From contig JADJEE010000001.1 of assembly GCA_016709225.1 (NCBI GenBank), positions 2,914,001 through 2,978,000 on the forward strand: a stretch of 64,000 nucleotides of DNA. The letters are read 5' to 3'. The position numbers and the translations under genes were made by a program. The stretch's first letter is position 1; each line of letters starts with the position of its first letter. The DNA comes from Deltaproteobacteria bacterium (lineage in GTDB: Bacteria; Myxococcota_A; Polyangia; Nannocystales; Nannocystaceae). The notes beneath the pieces are model-generated. The model searched no databases and had not been told where the DNA came from. It saw only the letters and a list, made by a program, of their open reading frames with translations. Shown piece by piece: positions 18,901 to 27,241 of the stretch.

Positions 18901-19676
18901 TTGGCCGCGAGCATCGCGAGCATGCCGAGTTGGTGGAACGGTGGCACGCCGGTGAGCGCGTGGTAGAGCAGCTCGCCGACCGCGTACCAATCGGCCGGCG
19001 GTCCGACCTGACCGCCGGTGGCCTGCTCGGGCGCCATGTACATCGGCGTGCCCAGCAGCGCACCATCGGCGGTCACCCCGACGTGTTCGTCGACCCCGTG
19101 TTCGCGGACGAGTCCGAAGTCGAGCAACACCACCCGACCGTCGGTGGCGACCAGCACGTTCGAGGGCTTGATGTCGCGGTGCAGGATGCCGGCTTCGTGG
19201 ATGGCCTGGACCCCGTCGGCGAGCTGTCGCATCACGCTGCGCAGCCGCTCGCGATCGCGGCACGGGGGGTGGCGGCGGCCCTGGATCGCGGGTCCGCACA
19301 GATCGGTGATGAAGTCGGTGCCGCGGACCAGCTCCATCGTGAAGAACAGCTGCTCGCCATCGCTGACCAGCTCGTGCAGCCCGACCACGTTGGGGTGGCG
19401 CACGCCCGTGAGCGCCCGGAACTCGCGCTTGAAGCGGTAGACCCGCTCGGGTCCGAGGCGGTGCATGGCCTTGATCGCCACGCGCTGACCACGGCCCTCG
19501 TCGAGCGCCTCGTAGACCACGCCCATCGCACCCTGCCCGAGTCGCCGCACCACGCGAAAGCGGCCGAGTCGCTCGGGGTCGGCGACCGGAGGCGGCGCCG
19601 AGAATTCGTCCATGGTGGCCGTCGGATCGGACGGCACCTGCGGTGGACCGTCGCGATGGTGGGACTCGGGGGGCAT
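15918..19676 (-). CDS. PknK-like Ser/Thr kinase with AAA ATPase and helical repeats
   Basis: 1252 aa from the ATG at 19676; an upstream GTG (19733) and an ATG at 19613 (MDEFSAPPP) are alternatives. The kinase domain covers about residues 40-300: Gly loop LGQGAMGVVYEA, VAIK lysine, HRDIKPSNVL catalytic loop, DFGLVRE and APEQ. An AAA/STAND ATPase follows, with Walker A EGPSGIGKTALAQHF (~345-360) and IRIDDFQWADHDSAVLL as Walker B. The C-terminal ~600 residues are alpha-helical, Ala/Arg/Leu-rich TPR-like repeats. This is the PknK/MalT-like architecture of multidomain kinases common in Myxococcota. The cofactor and targets are unknown. There is no TM segment, so it is cytoplasmic. It probably regulates or is co-expressed with the downstream FAD enzyme. 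Confidence 0.9.
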   Translation of the reverse strand: MPPESHHRDGPPQVPSDPTATMDEFSAPPPVADPERLGRFRVVRRLGQGAMGVVYEALDEGRGQRVAIKAMHRLGPERVYRFKREFRALTGVRHPNVVGLHELVSDGEQLFFTMELVRGTDFITDLCGPAIQGRRHPPCRDRERLRSVMRQLADGVQAIHEAGILHRDIKPSNVLVATDGRVVLLDFGLVREHGVDEHVGVTADGALLGTPMYMAPEQATGGQVGPPADWYAVGELLYHALTGVPPFHQLGMLAMLAAKRDTTPPPPSTLVDDVPLDLEALCVALLVPDAAARPTGPEIVAKLGAVAGRGGGLRVGEAFHGRSKELAVLRDAYVQAAREPVLVLIEGPSGIGKTALAQHFAAEVAGRDDALVLGGRCSERESIPYKALDAVMDALALRLGVHSDPRYVDALLPRDVRSIARLFPVLRGVPAIALAAGRREDDPEPVDARRRAIAALADMLARIADRRRLVIRIDDFQWADHDSAVLLGGVLRQVDPPSVLIVLTVRDGAQREGTPLQRLLAEVAERDRALDVRRLSLGPLPAAEAEELALELLGARARRARALARDIVREADGSPFFVGELVRYAKLLESGEGLAVDQSVVSLDNVIRGRLARLPALVRRVLDVAAVAGGRTTQRIALSVACGVEPDPGAIQRLVDERLARVGGSNLDDSLEIDHDRIRETVLAQLDAAQLAALHLDIANALSAAGVADEPALAHHFRAAGENRLAKEHTLAAADQAAAALAFDRAAELYRIALSLEMLAASDYAEVEAKMADALANAGRLLEAARAYRRAAERGGPLAIEWRRRAAEHLLTAGYTDEGRAALDEALRAVGLALPTSNTRAIGSLLLDRARLAVSGLRPQPAAAGDEAELVRLDVCWAASRGLVFTDGLVGAAFHAQHLRLALKRGEPVRVARALAAEAHLMTALGADAKLAEADALIERARAIAESTGSAYARGIVAECAGSVAISVGDWARAYEALEDATSIFREHCTGVSHEIGICRAHSAFCLQFLGRVPELRERAYALLDETRDRPNPYVSGFARGILGNMALLAPDRVDEAAEQLSIYQHDVPRRFEAHLINYVCQTAALERYRGRAERAWAMAVDDRPRVAKLGVRRSPHANSEILLWQAQNALAGATVVRDPASRLVDAERPIDALLHHPSVFARAYGELSRAGAQALSGRTDEAVAALERAIEGFEQRQMRAFAAAALRRLAALQGGSAGREAQARSDAAMATMGVVRPDAFTDMMAPGFVRA

Positions 19677-19950
19677 GGCTGCGATCGGGCGGCCCGCTGC
19701 GGGCAGTTGATCCAACGATCGCGGAAAAACCACCTGCGTTCAATGCTCCCCGGATCGCGAAGCCGCGGCTGCGACGGCGCCCCCTCGCGCGCGTCCCCAC
19801 GGGCACGCGATCTCGGTCGGTATCGCGCGAGCACGGCCGCCGTCATCGCGCCTTTCGTGACGGCTTTGGCGTCGTCCTCGGCCTTCGCTCGATGCGACGC
19901 GGCGGCGAGACCGAAGGGGTGCCCTCCAGCGGAGCGATCGCGGCGCCGCT

Positions 19951-21066
19951 TCAGGCCGCTGCGGACGCGCTGCGCACCTCGGCGAACAGCCGCAGCAGGT
20001 GCTGCGCATGGGCGCGCCAGGTGTGCTCGCGGCGGACCTTCTCGGCCCCGCGCCGGGCCATCGCGCGCGCGACCTCGGGGGTGTCGAGCATGCGATCGAT
20101 CGCCGCCGCCAAGGCCGCAGCGTCACCGCTCGGCGTCAACGCCAGGTGTTCGCCATCGGTGAACAGCGCCTCGATGTTGCGTGCGCGCACGCTGATGGTC
20201 GGCACCTCGGCGGCCAGCGACTCGAACAGCTTGAGCGGGTCGAGCACGAACCCGCGTCGGGCCGACAGCGGGTGGCGCTCGGGCACGAACGGGGCCACGA
20301 ACACGTCGCTGGCGGCGAGGATCGCCGGCATGTCGTCGTACGGCTGCGCGCCGGTGAACAGCAGCTTCACGTCGCCGCCGTTCGTCGCCGCGCGGGCCTG
20401 CAGCGCGGCGCGCTCGGGGCCGTCACCGACCAGCAGCACCGTCAGCGGCGCGCCGCGGTGGCGCGCGACCGCGTCGAGCAGCACGTCGACGCCGTGACAG
20501 TTGCGAAACGACCCGGCGTACGTGACGACGCGACGGCCGTCGAGCGCGAAGCGGCGTCGAACGGCCGAGGTGTCGACGTCGGGCCGGAAGCGCTCGACGT
20601 TCGCGCCCCAGCTCACCTGCACGGCCTTGTGCCGGTAGCGCGCCGGCACCAGCGTGGTGTCGGTCGCGATGATGCGGCTGGCGTAGTGCAGCGACAGCGG
20701 GCTGTGGTGCTCGTCGAGCACCATGCACACGCTGGGCGCCCCCGTCGCCAGCCCCAGCAGCGCGCCGGTGCCGTACGACGACGCGCGCTCGTAGATCACC
20801 TGCGGCGCGAACCGGCGCACCGCCGCGAGCGACCGGGCCGAGACCACGGTGCTGAGCGCGTGGCGCAGGCCGAATGGCGGCGTTCGGGGCCACAGCCCGA
20901 CCCCGTGCACGCCGGGGCCGTGCGATCCGCGACGCGCCAGCAGCATGGTCTGCGCCGACTCCGAGAGCGCCGCCATCAGCTCGCCGACGTGGGTGGAGCC
21001 GCCGTGGGTGCCGGGCACGTCGATGTTGGTGGCGACCACCAGCACACGCAGCGACGAGCCGGTCAC
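19951..21066 (-). CDS. Glycosyltransferase, GT4 family
   Basis: 371 aa. The GTG start at 21066 overlaps the upstream gene's TGA (GTGA). It has a GT-B fold: N-terminal VLVVATNIDVPGTHGGSTHVGELMAAL, a nucleotide-sugar half with VVTYAGSFRNCHGVDVLLDA and LLVGDGPERAAL, then PLKLFESLAAEVPTISV as the acidic donor-binding (EX7E-like) site. It transfers a sugar from a nucleotide donor; acceptor and sugar are unknown. It is the last of a five-gene glycosyltransferase run on the minus strand. Confidence 0.88.
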   Translation of the reverse strand: MTGSSLRVLVVATNIDVPGTHGGSTHVGELMAALSESAQTMLLARRGSHGPGVHGVGLWPRTPPFGLRHALSTVVSARSLAAVRRFAPQVIYERASSYGTGALLGLATGAPSVCMVLDEHHSPLSLHYASRIIATDTTLVPARYRHKAVQVSWGANVERFRPDVDTSAVRRRFALDGRRVVTYAGSFRNCHGVDVLLDAVARHRGAPLTVLLVGDGPERAALQARAATNGGDVKLLFTGAQPYDDMPAILAASDVFVAPFVPERHPLSARRGFVLDPLKLFESLAAEVPTISVRARNIEALFTDGEHLALTPSGDAAALAAAIDRMLDTPEVARAMARRGAEKVRREHTWRAHAQHLLRLFAEVRSASAAA

Positions 21067-22061
21067 GCGCCGCCGCCCCCGGCCACCGCGGCCGTACGCG
21101 GCGCCACACCGAGGTCGATCGGTGCGCCGCGCAGCCTCGCGAGGTCTTCGATCACCGCCCGCCAGCGCTCGCGGGCGGCCGCTGGGGTCGCGTGCTCGAG
21201 CATGAAGCGCCGCGGCGAGCGGCGCACGCGACCGAGCGTGGCGAGCTGCTGACCGACCTGTTCGACCAGGTACGCGGTCGACTCGAAGCAGCGCTTGGCG
21301 TCGAGCAGCGCGACGTCGAGCTCGACCTGGCCGCGCTTGGCGTCGCGTGCGAGACCGACGTCGGTGAAGATGCACGGCAAGTCCATCGCCATCGCCTCGT
21401 TGCAGACGATGCTGTTGCCCTCGTAGCGCGACAGGTGCAGGAACGCCGCGGCCTTGCGCATGCGATCGGCGACCTGCTCGGGCGCGCACGCCAGCGACTC
21501 GAAGCGCCACTGCGGCAGCGCCTGCTGCAGCTGCTCGACCAAGCGCTTGCCCTTGTGCTCGCTGCGCGCGTCGTGCAGCACGAGGTTCGAGCCGGCATTG
21601 TCGAGCCGACCATCGAAGCGCTCGGGCTCGACGAAGTGGAAGATGACGTGCTGCGGTGCCTGTGGGTGCAGGCGGCCGAACGCATCGGCGATCCAGTGCG
21701 CACACGCAGCCCACACCGTGTGCCGTCGCCGGGCGGCCAGCAGCTGCCGCGCGGCCATGCGCGCGTCGGTCAGCGTGTGGGTGAGCCAGGCCTTCTGCCA
21801 CGCGACCCCGTGCTGGAACGCGACCAGCGGCAGCTCGCGCGGCCAGTCGAGCGCGGTGTCGTTGTCGCAGATGATGATCGCGCGATCGCGGGCGAGCGCG
21901 CCCAGCTGGGGATGCCCCGGCCACGCGAACTCGACCTCGTCGAACACCAGCGCGAGCCGCCGCGCGAAGGCCTCGACGCCACCGGCGCCGCGACTGGGAT
22001 CGCGGCGCCCGTAGTGGACCACGCGCAGCGGCAGCTTCTCGGCCGACGCCGCCGCGCTCAT
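21063..22061 (-). CDS. Glycosyltransferase, GT4-like
   Basis: 332 aa. The start overlaps the end of the PHP-GT gene (ATGA) and its stop overlaps the next GT start. N-terminal VVHYGRRDPSRGAGGVEAFARRL is the acceptor-side GT-B loop with the Gly-rich turn. The C-terminal half has AAAFLHLSRYEGNSIVCNEAMAMDLPCIFTDVG, a typical donor site with EGNSIVCNEAMA (E-X7-E). Tight coupling with its neighbours points to one glycan pathway. Confidence 0.85.
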   Translation of the reverse strand: MSAAASAEKLPLRVVHYGRRDPSRGAGGVEAFARRLALVFDEVEFAWPGHPQLGALARDRAIIICDNDTALDWPRELPLVAFQHGVAWQKAWLTHTLTDARMAARQLLAARRRHTVWAACAHWIADAFGRLHPQAPQHVIFHFVEPERFDGRLDNAGSNLVLHDARSEHKGKRLVEQLQQALPQWRFESLACAPEQVADRMRKAAAFLHLSRYEGNSIVCNEAMAMDLPCIFTDVGLARDAKRGQVELDVALLDAKRCFESTAYLVEQVGQQLATLGRVRRSPRRFMLEHATPAAARERWRAVIEDLARLRGAPIDLGVAPRTAAVAGGGGA

Positions 22062-24472
22062 CGCAGCGAGACCTCGGCCTCACGCATGCGGGCGCGGGCG
22101 CGGGCGATCTGCCGCTCGTAGAACGCCCAGGTCTCCTCGCGCGACACCGCGTAGGTGTGCTCGGTCGCGTACGCGCGGGCGGCCTTCGCCATGTGCTCGA
22201 GCCGCTCCGGATCGGCCAGCAGACCCGAGATCTCCTGCAGCCACGCGCTGGTGTTGCCAGCCGGCATCACGAAGCCGGTGCTGCCGTGCTGCACGATCTC
22301 GGACGGGCCACCGATGTCCGAGACCACCGCCGGGGTGCCCGAGGCCAGCGACTCGAGCACGACGTTGCCGAAGGTCTCCGTGGTCGAGGGGAAGATCATC
22401 AGCGACGACGACGCGAATGCACCCGCGAGCTCCTCGCCGTGGAGGTAGCCGGTGAAGCACACCGGCAGCCCCTCGAGCTTGGCCTTGAGCGTATCGCCGT
22501 AGTGGCCGTCGCCGACGATCGCCAGGCCCACGTCGAGCCCGCGATCGAGCTGCGCCTGCTCGCGCAGGCCCTTGAAGACCTCGACCACCGCGTCGATGTT
22601 CTTCTCCTGCGAGAGGCGGCCGACGTAGAGCAGCACCTGGCGATTGTCGAGCCCGCGACGGGCCCAGAAGTTCTCCTCGCGGCGCCGGGGGCTGAACAGC
22701 CGCGTGTCGACGCCGCGTGGGATCACGTGCACGGTCCGCGCGTCGATGCCGTACTCGACCAGCGCGTCGCGGGTGGCCTGGCTGGGCACGCTGATCTCGT
22801 TGAGGCAGCCGTAGAACCAGCCGGTGTAGCCGGCGACGATGCGCGCGACGCTGCGGTCACCGATGAGGCGATAGGCGAACTCGGCCACGTGGGTGTGGTA
22901 CTGGCCCGCGACCGGGATGCCGTGGATCCAGGCCGCCAACAACGCCATCAGGCCGACCGGGCCCGGCGTGGTGATGACGATGAGATCGATCTCGCGGTGG
23001 TCGAACCATCGCAGCATCTCGACCAGGCTCGGCCAGCCCAGCGTGTACGAGGCGTAGCCCGGGATCGGGAAGGTCCCGAGGCTGGGAAAGCGGACGATGT
23101 CGTCCTCGGTGGTCTCGTTGCCCTCGTCGACGCGCACACCGCAGAGATAGGCGGTGCGACCGGCCTCGTTCAGCTCCTTCGCGAGCCGACGCAGGCCGAT
23201 GCCGACGCCGTCGACGTTGTCGAGGGTGTCGCAGATGATCGCGACCTTCGACTCCGGCTCGGGGGTGTCGGGCAGGCCCAGGCTCTCGTGCAGCACGCGG
23301 GCGCGACGACGCTCCGCGTGGAAGAAGCGGAAGCCGAAGTAGTACGGAATGTTGAACAGGAACAGCCGCAGCAGCGTGGGCAGCTCGTCGATGATGGGCT
23401 CGGGGTCGAACTTCTCGGCGCTCTCGCGCACGGCCTTGAAGCTGGCCCGGAACGCACGGGTGAGCGTGCCCAGGATGACCTGGTAGAGCTCCTCGTGGAC
23501 CTCGGGGGTGTGGCCCTCGGCGGCGAGCCACTTGCCCGACAGCGGCACGTTGCGCTCGGCGAGGGTCTCGAGCGAGGCCGGCAGCAGCCGCTGCAGCACC
23601 GGCGGCAGGTCTTCGAGGCGCGCCGGCAGCTTGCCCCCGCGCGCGACCTCGAAGAGCCGCGAGAAGGTCTGCTTGTCGCCGTTGCGATGGGTGTGGCGCA
23701 TGTAGTTGAGCGCGCCGGCGGCCGCAGTATGGGCGTAGCTGGTGGAGTTCTTGTCCCAGCCGCGGATCTGTACGTCGCCACTGCGCACGGCGGCCGACAG
23801 CGCGGCGAAGTTCGCCTCGCCCTCGAACTCGGTGTACGCGCGCGCGGCCGTGATGCCGCTGTGATCGTCGGAGCCCGCGGTGATGCGCCAGCGTCGGGGC
23901 GCCGCCGGCGGCTCGAGCCCGGTCTCGTCGGCCCAGCGCAGCAGGGTCTCGTCGTCGGTGGTGGCCATCATGTGCCGCATCAGCCGCTCGTGGCTGGGGT
24001 CTTTCTGGCCGTTGATGACCTCGACGGTGTCGAACAGCACCAGCGACTTGGCCAGCAGCGCCGGCGTGAGGCGGTGGTTCACCGGCGAGAACGGGTGCGC
24101 GAGGCTGTGCAGGATGTCCTGCTGCCGCATGTACGCCACCAAGTCATAGATGTTGGTGCGCAGTCGCTGCAGCTCGACGTGCTGGGCCTCGGTGATGCCG
24201 TAGGTCAGCACGTGCACGATGCAGCCGTTCTCGGGGAAGCGTGCCGAGACCTCCTCGGAGAGGAACACCCCCGGCAGGTGCGCGATCTCGAGGCAGCCGT
24301 CGATGCAGTCATGATCGGTGATCGTCACCATCGTCATGCCGCGCTCGACCAGGTTCTCGTAGAGCGCCTTCGGCTCCGTGTAGCACTCCTCGACCTCGAG
24401 CGAGTTCAGGACGAACAGCTTGAAGCGGCCGGCATACTTCGAGTGCACGTGGAGGTCGATGCGCTGGCGCAT
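22058..24472 (-). CDS. PHP-domain / GT4 glycosyltransferase fusion
   Basis: 804 aa from the ATG at 24472. The N-terminal 1-270 is a PHP-type phosphoesterase domain: DLHVHSKYAG (HxH), TITDHDCIDG, HSLAHPFSP and GSDDHSG. All expected metal ligands appear present. A middle helical region follows (LPARLEDLPPVLQRLLP), then a GT4 glycosyltransferase from about residue 410: IICDTLDNVDGVGIGLRRLAKEL, HIPRGVDTRLFSP, LLYVGRLSQEKN, FPSTTETFGNVVLESLASG. Fusions of PHP and GT4 are known in some bacteria, where the PHP part may trim or dephosphorylate a sugar-phosphate. Which reaction it performs here is inferred only. Confidence 0.87.
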   Translation of the reverse strand: MRQRIDLHVHSKYAGRFKLFVLNSLEVEECYTEPKALYENLVERGMTMVTITDHDCIDGCLEIAHLPGVFLSEEVSARFPENGCIVHVLTYGITEAQHVELQRLRTNIYDLVAYMRQQDILHSLAHPFSPVNHRLTPALLAKSLVLFDTVEVINGQKDPSHERLMRHMMATTDDETLLRWADETGLEPPAAPRRWRITAGSDDHSGITAARAYTEFEGEANFAALSAAVRSGDVQIRGWDKNSTSYAHTAAAGALNYMRHTHRNGDKQTFSRLFEVARGGKLPARLEDLPPVLQRLLPASLETLAERNVPLSGKWLAAEGHTPEVHEELYQVILGTLTRAFRASFKAVRESAEKFDPEPIIDELPTLLRLFLFNIPYYFGFRFFHAERRRARVLHESLGLPDTPEPESKVAIICDTLDNVDGVGIGLRRLAKELNEAGRTAYLCGVRVDEGNETTEDDIVRFPSLGTFPIPGYASYTLGWPSLVEMLRWFDHREIDLIVITTPGPVGLMALLAAWIHGIPVAGQYHTHVAEFAYRLIGDRSVARIVAGYTGWFYGCLNEISVPSQATRDALVEYGIDARTVHVIPRGVDTRLFSPRRREENFWARRGLDNRQVLLYVGRLSQEKNIDAVVEVFKGLREQAQLDRGLDVGLAIVGDGHYGDTLKAKLEGLPVCFTGYLHGEELAGAFASSSLMIFPSTTETFGNVVLESLASGTPAVVSDIGGPSEIVQHGSTGFVMPAGNTSAWLQEISGLLADPERLEHMAKAARAYATEHTYAVSREETWAFYERQIARARARMREAEVSLR

Positions 24473-24734
24473 GATGCTTGCTCTCGCTTTCGCGTCTCGA
24501 TGCGTCACCGCGGCGCGGTGACGTCTGGGCGGTGTCGAAGGAACTGACGCGGCGCGCCAGGGGTCCCCGAGTGCTGGTCGCGGATCCGGGCCGCTTGGAT
24601 GCATCCCGTAGCACAGCGGGTGCCGCGGTCGGACGAGAATTGCTGGATGCAGATCACGCCGTCGCCCGGCGCGCGCGCAGGCGTGCGGTACGTCCCATCG
24701 TGCGACGACGACGGGCACGTTGCGGCGTGACGGC

Positions 24735-25757
24735 TCACGCGGCCCCCGACACCGGCGCGGCGCGACCGGCCGTGGACGACAACGCCTCGCAGGCGTCGGC
24801 GACCGCCGCCGCACCCTCGCGGCCGGGCATCCGCGCGACCCCGCGCACGGCGGGCGCGAGCAGGAATTGCCGCAGGGCCGCCTCGTCGAGCGCGTCGGCG
24901 GGCGCGGCGTGGCCGAGGCCCGCCGACACCAGCATGTGCGCGTTGCAACGCTGCTCGTCGTCGTCGCGGGCATGCACCACGAACAGCGGCATGCCGTGGG
25001 CGATGCACTCCGAGATCAGCTGGCTGCCCGCGCTGGCGATCACCGCGCGTGCACCGGCCAGCGACGCCACGAACGCCCCCGGATCGAGTGGGCGCACCGT
25101 CACGCCGGCCGGCACCACTGTCGGCGACTTCGCGGTGAAGACCTGGGCGCCCGGGGCCACACGCGCGAGCAGCTCGAGCCGCGCCGCGTCGACGCCGTCG
25201 CGGAAGTAGCAGACCACCGCGTCGCGTCGCGCCGCCAGCGGCCAGCGCTCGACCGGTGGCCGCACCAGCTCGGCATCGCGGCGGCGCAGCGGCAGATCGA
25301 CGAAGTTCACCGCGATCCGTCGTGACGCGCCGAGGCTCGACAGCCGCGCCTTGATCGACTCGCGCAGCCACGGCAGCCTCGGCGCGCCGGCGGGCGCCCG
25401 GCAGCTGAGGAACACCAGGCCGTGGCCGATCGCGATCGCGGGCACGCCCGAGATGCGCGCCGCCGCCAGCCCCGGCAGATCGCCGTCGCTCACCACCACG
25501 TCCGGCCGCGCGCGACGGTTGCGGTGCAGCGCGTCGAGCAGGCGCGCCATGAGGCCGGTCGCGGTCGCGAGACCCAACGATGGCGGCAGCGAGTCGACCG
25601 GCTCGGTCGGCACCACCTTCGTCATCACCGGCGCCGCGTCGGCACCGGCGACGGCGAGCACGTCGTGGCCGCGGCGCCGCAGCTCCTCGGAGATCCGTGC
25701 GCAGCGACTCGCGTGGCCGCGACCGCGGCCATGCACGTAGATGTGGATGCGCGCCAT
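24735..25757 (-). CDS. MurG-like/GT28 glycosyltransferase
   Basis: 340 aa. It starts MARIHIYVHGRGRGHASR, the Gly-rich GxGHxxR acceptor loop seen in UDP-glycosyltransferase/MurG relatives and MJ1255-type proteins. SDGDLPGLAAARISGVPAIAIGHG, then VVCYFRD and IASAGSQLISECIAHGMPLFVV (donor-binding part) follow. The last ~30 residues are Ala-rich. It is 49 nt downstream of the GT4 gene at 25806-27005 and 262 bp upstream of the PHP-GT gene, on the same strand. Confidence 0.83.
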   Translation of the reverse strand: MARIHIYVHGRGRGHASRCARISEELRRRGHDVLAVAGADAAPVMTKVVPTEPVDSLPPSLGLATATGLMARLLDALHRNRRARPDVVVSDGDLPGLAAARISGVPAIAIGHGLVFLSCRAPAGAPRLPWLRESIKARLSSLGASRRIAVNFVDLPLRRRDAELVRPPVERWPLAARRDAVVCYFRDGVDAARLELLARVAPGAQVFTAKSPTVVPAGVTVRPLDPGAFVASLAGARAVIASAGSQLISECIAHGMPLFVVHARDDDEQRCNAHMLVSAGLGHAAPADALDEAALRQFLLAPAVRGVARMPGREGAAAVADACEALSSTAGRAAPVSGAA

Positions 25758-25805
25758 GGGCTTCTCACGCCTGCCGTGGCAGCCGTGACCGGGGCGCGCG
25801 TCGAC

Positions 25806-27005
25806 TCACGACGCGACCCGCAGCCGCGGTGTCGCCTGGTTGCTGCGGGCCTCGGCACACAGCGCGCCGTAGACCTCGAAGAGGTTCTCGAAGTGCTGCT
25901 CGATCGACGGGATCGCAGCGGCCTTGCCGGCGCACGCCTGGCGCAGCGCCACCGGATCGCGGTCGAGCAGGCGCAGCAGCGCCGCCGCAGCGGCGTCCGG
26001 ATCGCCGGCCTTGTAGCGCTCGCCCCACGGCGCGCCGTAGAGCGCGTTGGCTCCGCCGACGTCGGGGACCACCACCGGCACGCCCGCGCAGATCGACTCG
26101 GCGACCGCCATGCCATAGGTCTCGGCGGCGCCGCCGTGCAGGAACGCATCGGCGCTCGCGAGCGCCGTCGACATGCGCTCGGGCGTGTCGACGAAGCCGG
26201 CCATGTGCACGCCAGGCACGCGCTTGGCCATCGCACCGTAGATCGGCGCCAGCGCGCCGCGGCCGAAGATGACGAGCCCCATCGGGCGATGACGACGCGC
26301 GCGATCGAAGGCGCGGATCAGCGTGCCGATGCGCTTCTCGGGGTCGAGGCGACCGACCACCGCGACCAGCTGCGCGTCGGGTCCGAGGCCGCACGCGGCC
26401 AACAACTCGGTGCGCATGTCCTCGCTGCGCGCGGCCGCGTCGAAGCGCGACTTGTCGATGCCGAACGGCACCACCAAGGGACGACGAAAGCCCTGCGAGA
26501 GCAACCGGCGCGCGAGCCACAGGCCCGAGACCACGGTGCCGTCGAACTTCGCGCTCATGCGGCGGAAGGCCTGCCACGCGGGCATCATCAGACGATCGAC
26601 GCTGCCGAAGCCGAGCCGCGGCGAGAGCAGCGTCTGCGCCCACACGGCGACCGGATCGGTGTGGAACACCATCACGCGCTTGGCATCGCCGGGGTACGTG
26701 CCGGCGATGTGACCACCGAGCCACGGCGACGAGCCCTCGACCAGATCGGGCTGCAACGCGAGCATCGCCGCGTGCACCGGGCGGGGCGAGACGAACACGC
26801 CGTAGCGGGCATCGAACGGCGAGCGGGGCGACTTGATGCGGAGGATGCGACCGCCGGGGACGGTCTGCTCCTCGTCGGAGGTGCCGGGCGCGACGATGGT
26901 GACGTCGTGGCCGAGCGCCGCGGCGGCGCGGAGCTTGGCGTGCACGTACGTGCGGACGCCGCCCCCTTGGGGCGAATAGGACTCGGAGACGTCGACGATG
27001 CGCAT
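25806..27005 (-). CDS. Glycosyltransferase, GT4 family
   Basis: 399 aa from the ATG at 27005; the frame is open upstream to 27170, but the first 55 codons have no homologue-like features. It begins MRIVDVSESYSPQGGGVRTYVHAKL, as many GT4 mannosyl/glucosyltransferases do. Further motifs: VVPFGIDKSRF, VAVVGRLDPEKRIGTLIRAF, HMAGFVDTPERMSTALASADAFLHGGAAETYGMAVAESICAGVPVV (E-X7-E donor site). It is the first of the glycosyltransferase run after dusB. Confidence 0.9.
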   Translation of the reverse strand: MRIVDVSESYSPQGGGVRTYVHAKLRAAAALGHDVTIVAPGTSDEEQTVPGGRILRIKSPRSPFDARYGVFVSPRPVHAAMLALQPDLVEGSSPWLGGHIAGTYPGDAKRVMVFHTDPVAVWAQTLLSPRLGFGSVDRLMMPAWQAFRRMSAKFDGTVVSGLWLARRLLSQGFRRPLVVPFGIDKSRFDAAARSEDMRTELLAACGLGPDAQLVAVVGRLDPEKRIGTLIRAFDRARRHRPMGLVIFGRGALAPIYGAMAKRVPGVHMAGFVDTPERMSTALASADAFLHGGAAETYGMAVAESICAGVPVVVPDVGGANALYGAPWGERYKAGDPDAAAAALLRLLDRDPVALRQACAGKAAAIPSIEQHFENLFEVYGALCAEARSNQATPRLRVAS

Positions 27006-27241
27006 GGGAGAAGCCGGGGGGTAGTCGCCGGTGCGGGGCCGCGGATGCATACCAGACGGAGGCGACCCGCTAGACGTGTCGCAGGCGTCACGCAGAGGGC
27101 AAATTCCCTTGGAATTCGAAGGGCAATGTGACCTTTCCCGCGTGGAACCGGGGACGAGCGAGGCATCCAAGCGGCGGGATCGGAGACCGGCGGGTGCGGG
27201 ATCGGCGGGAACGCGTCACCCGCACTGCAACACCGGAGGCA

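Noticed and set aside
14466..20162. A 1898-codon plus-strand open frame opposite the kinase and FAD genes
   Set aside because: The minus strand carries clear kinase, ATPase and FAD motifs; the plus-strand product has no domain and anti-sense composition.
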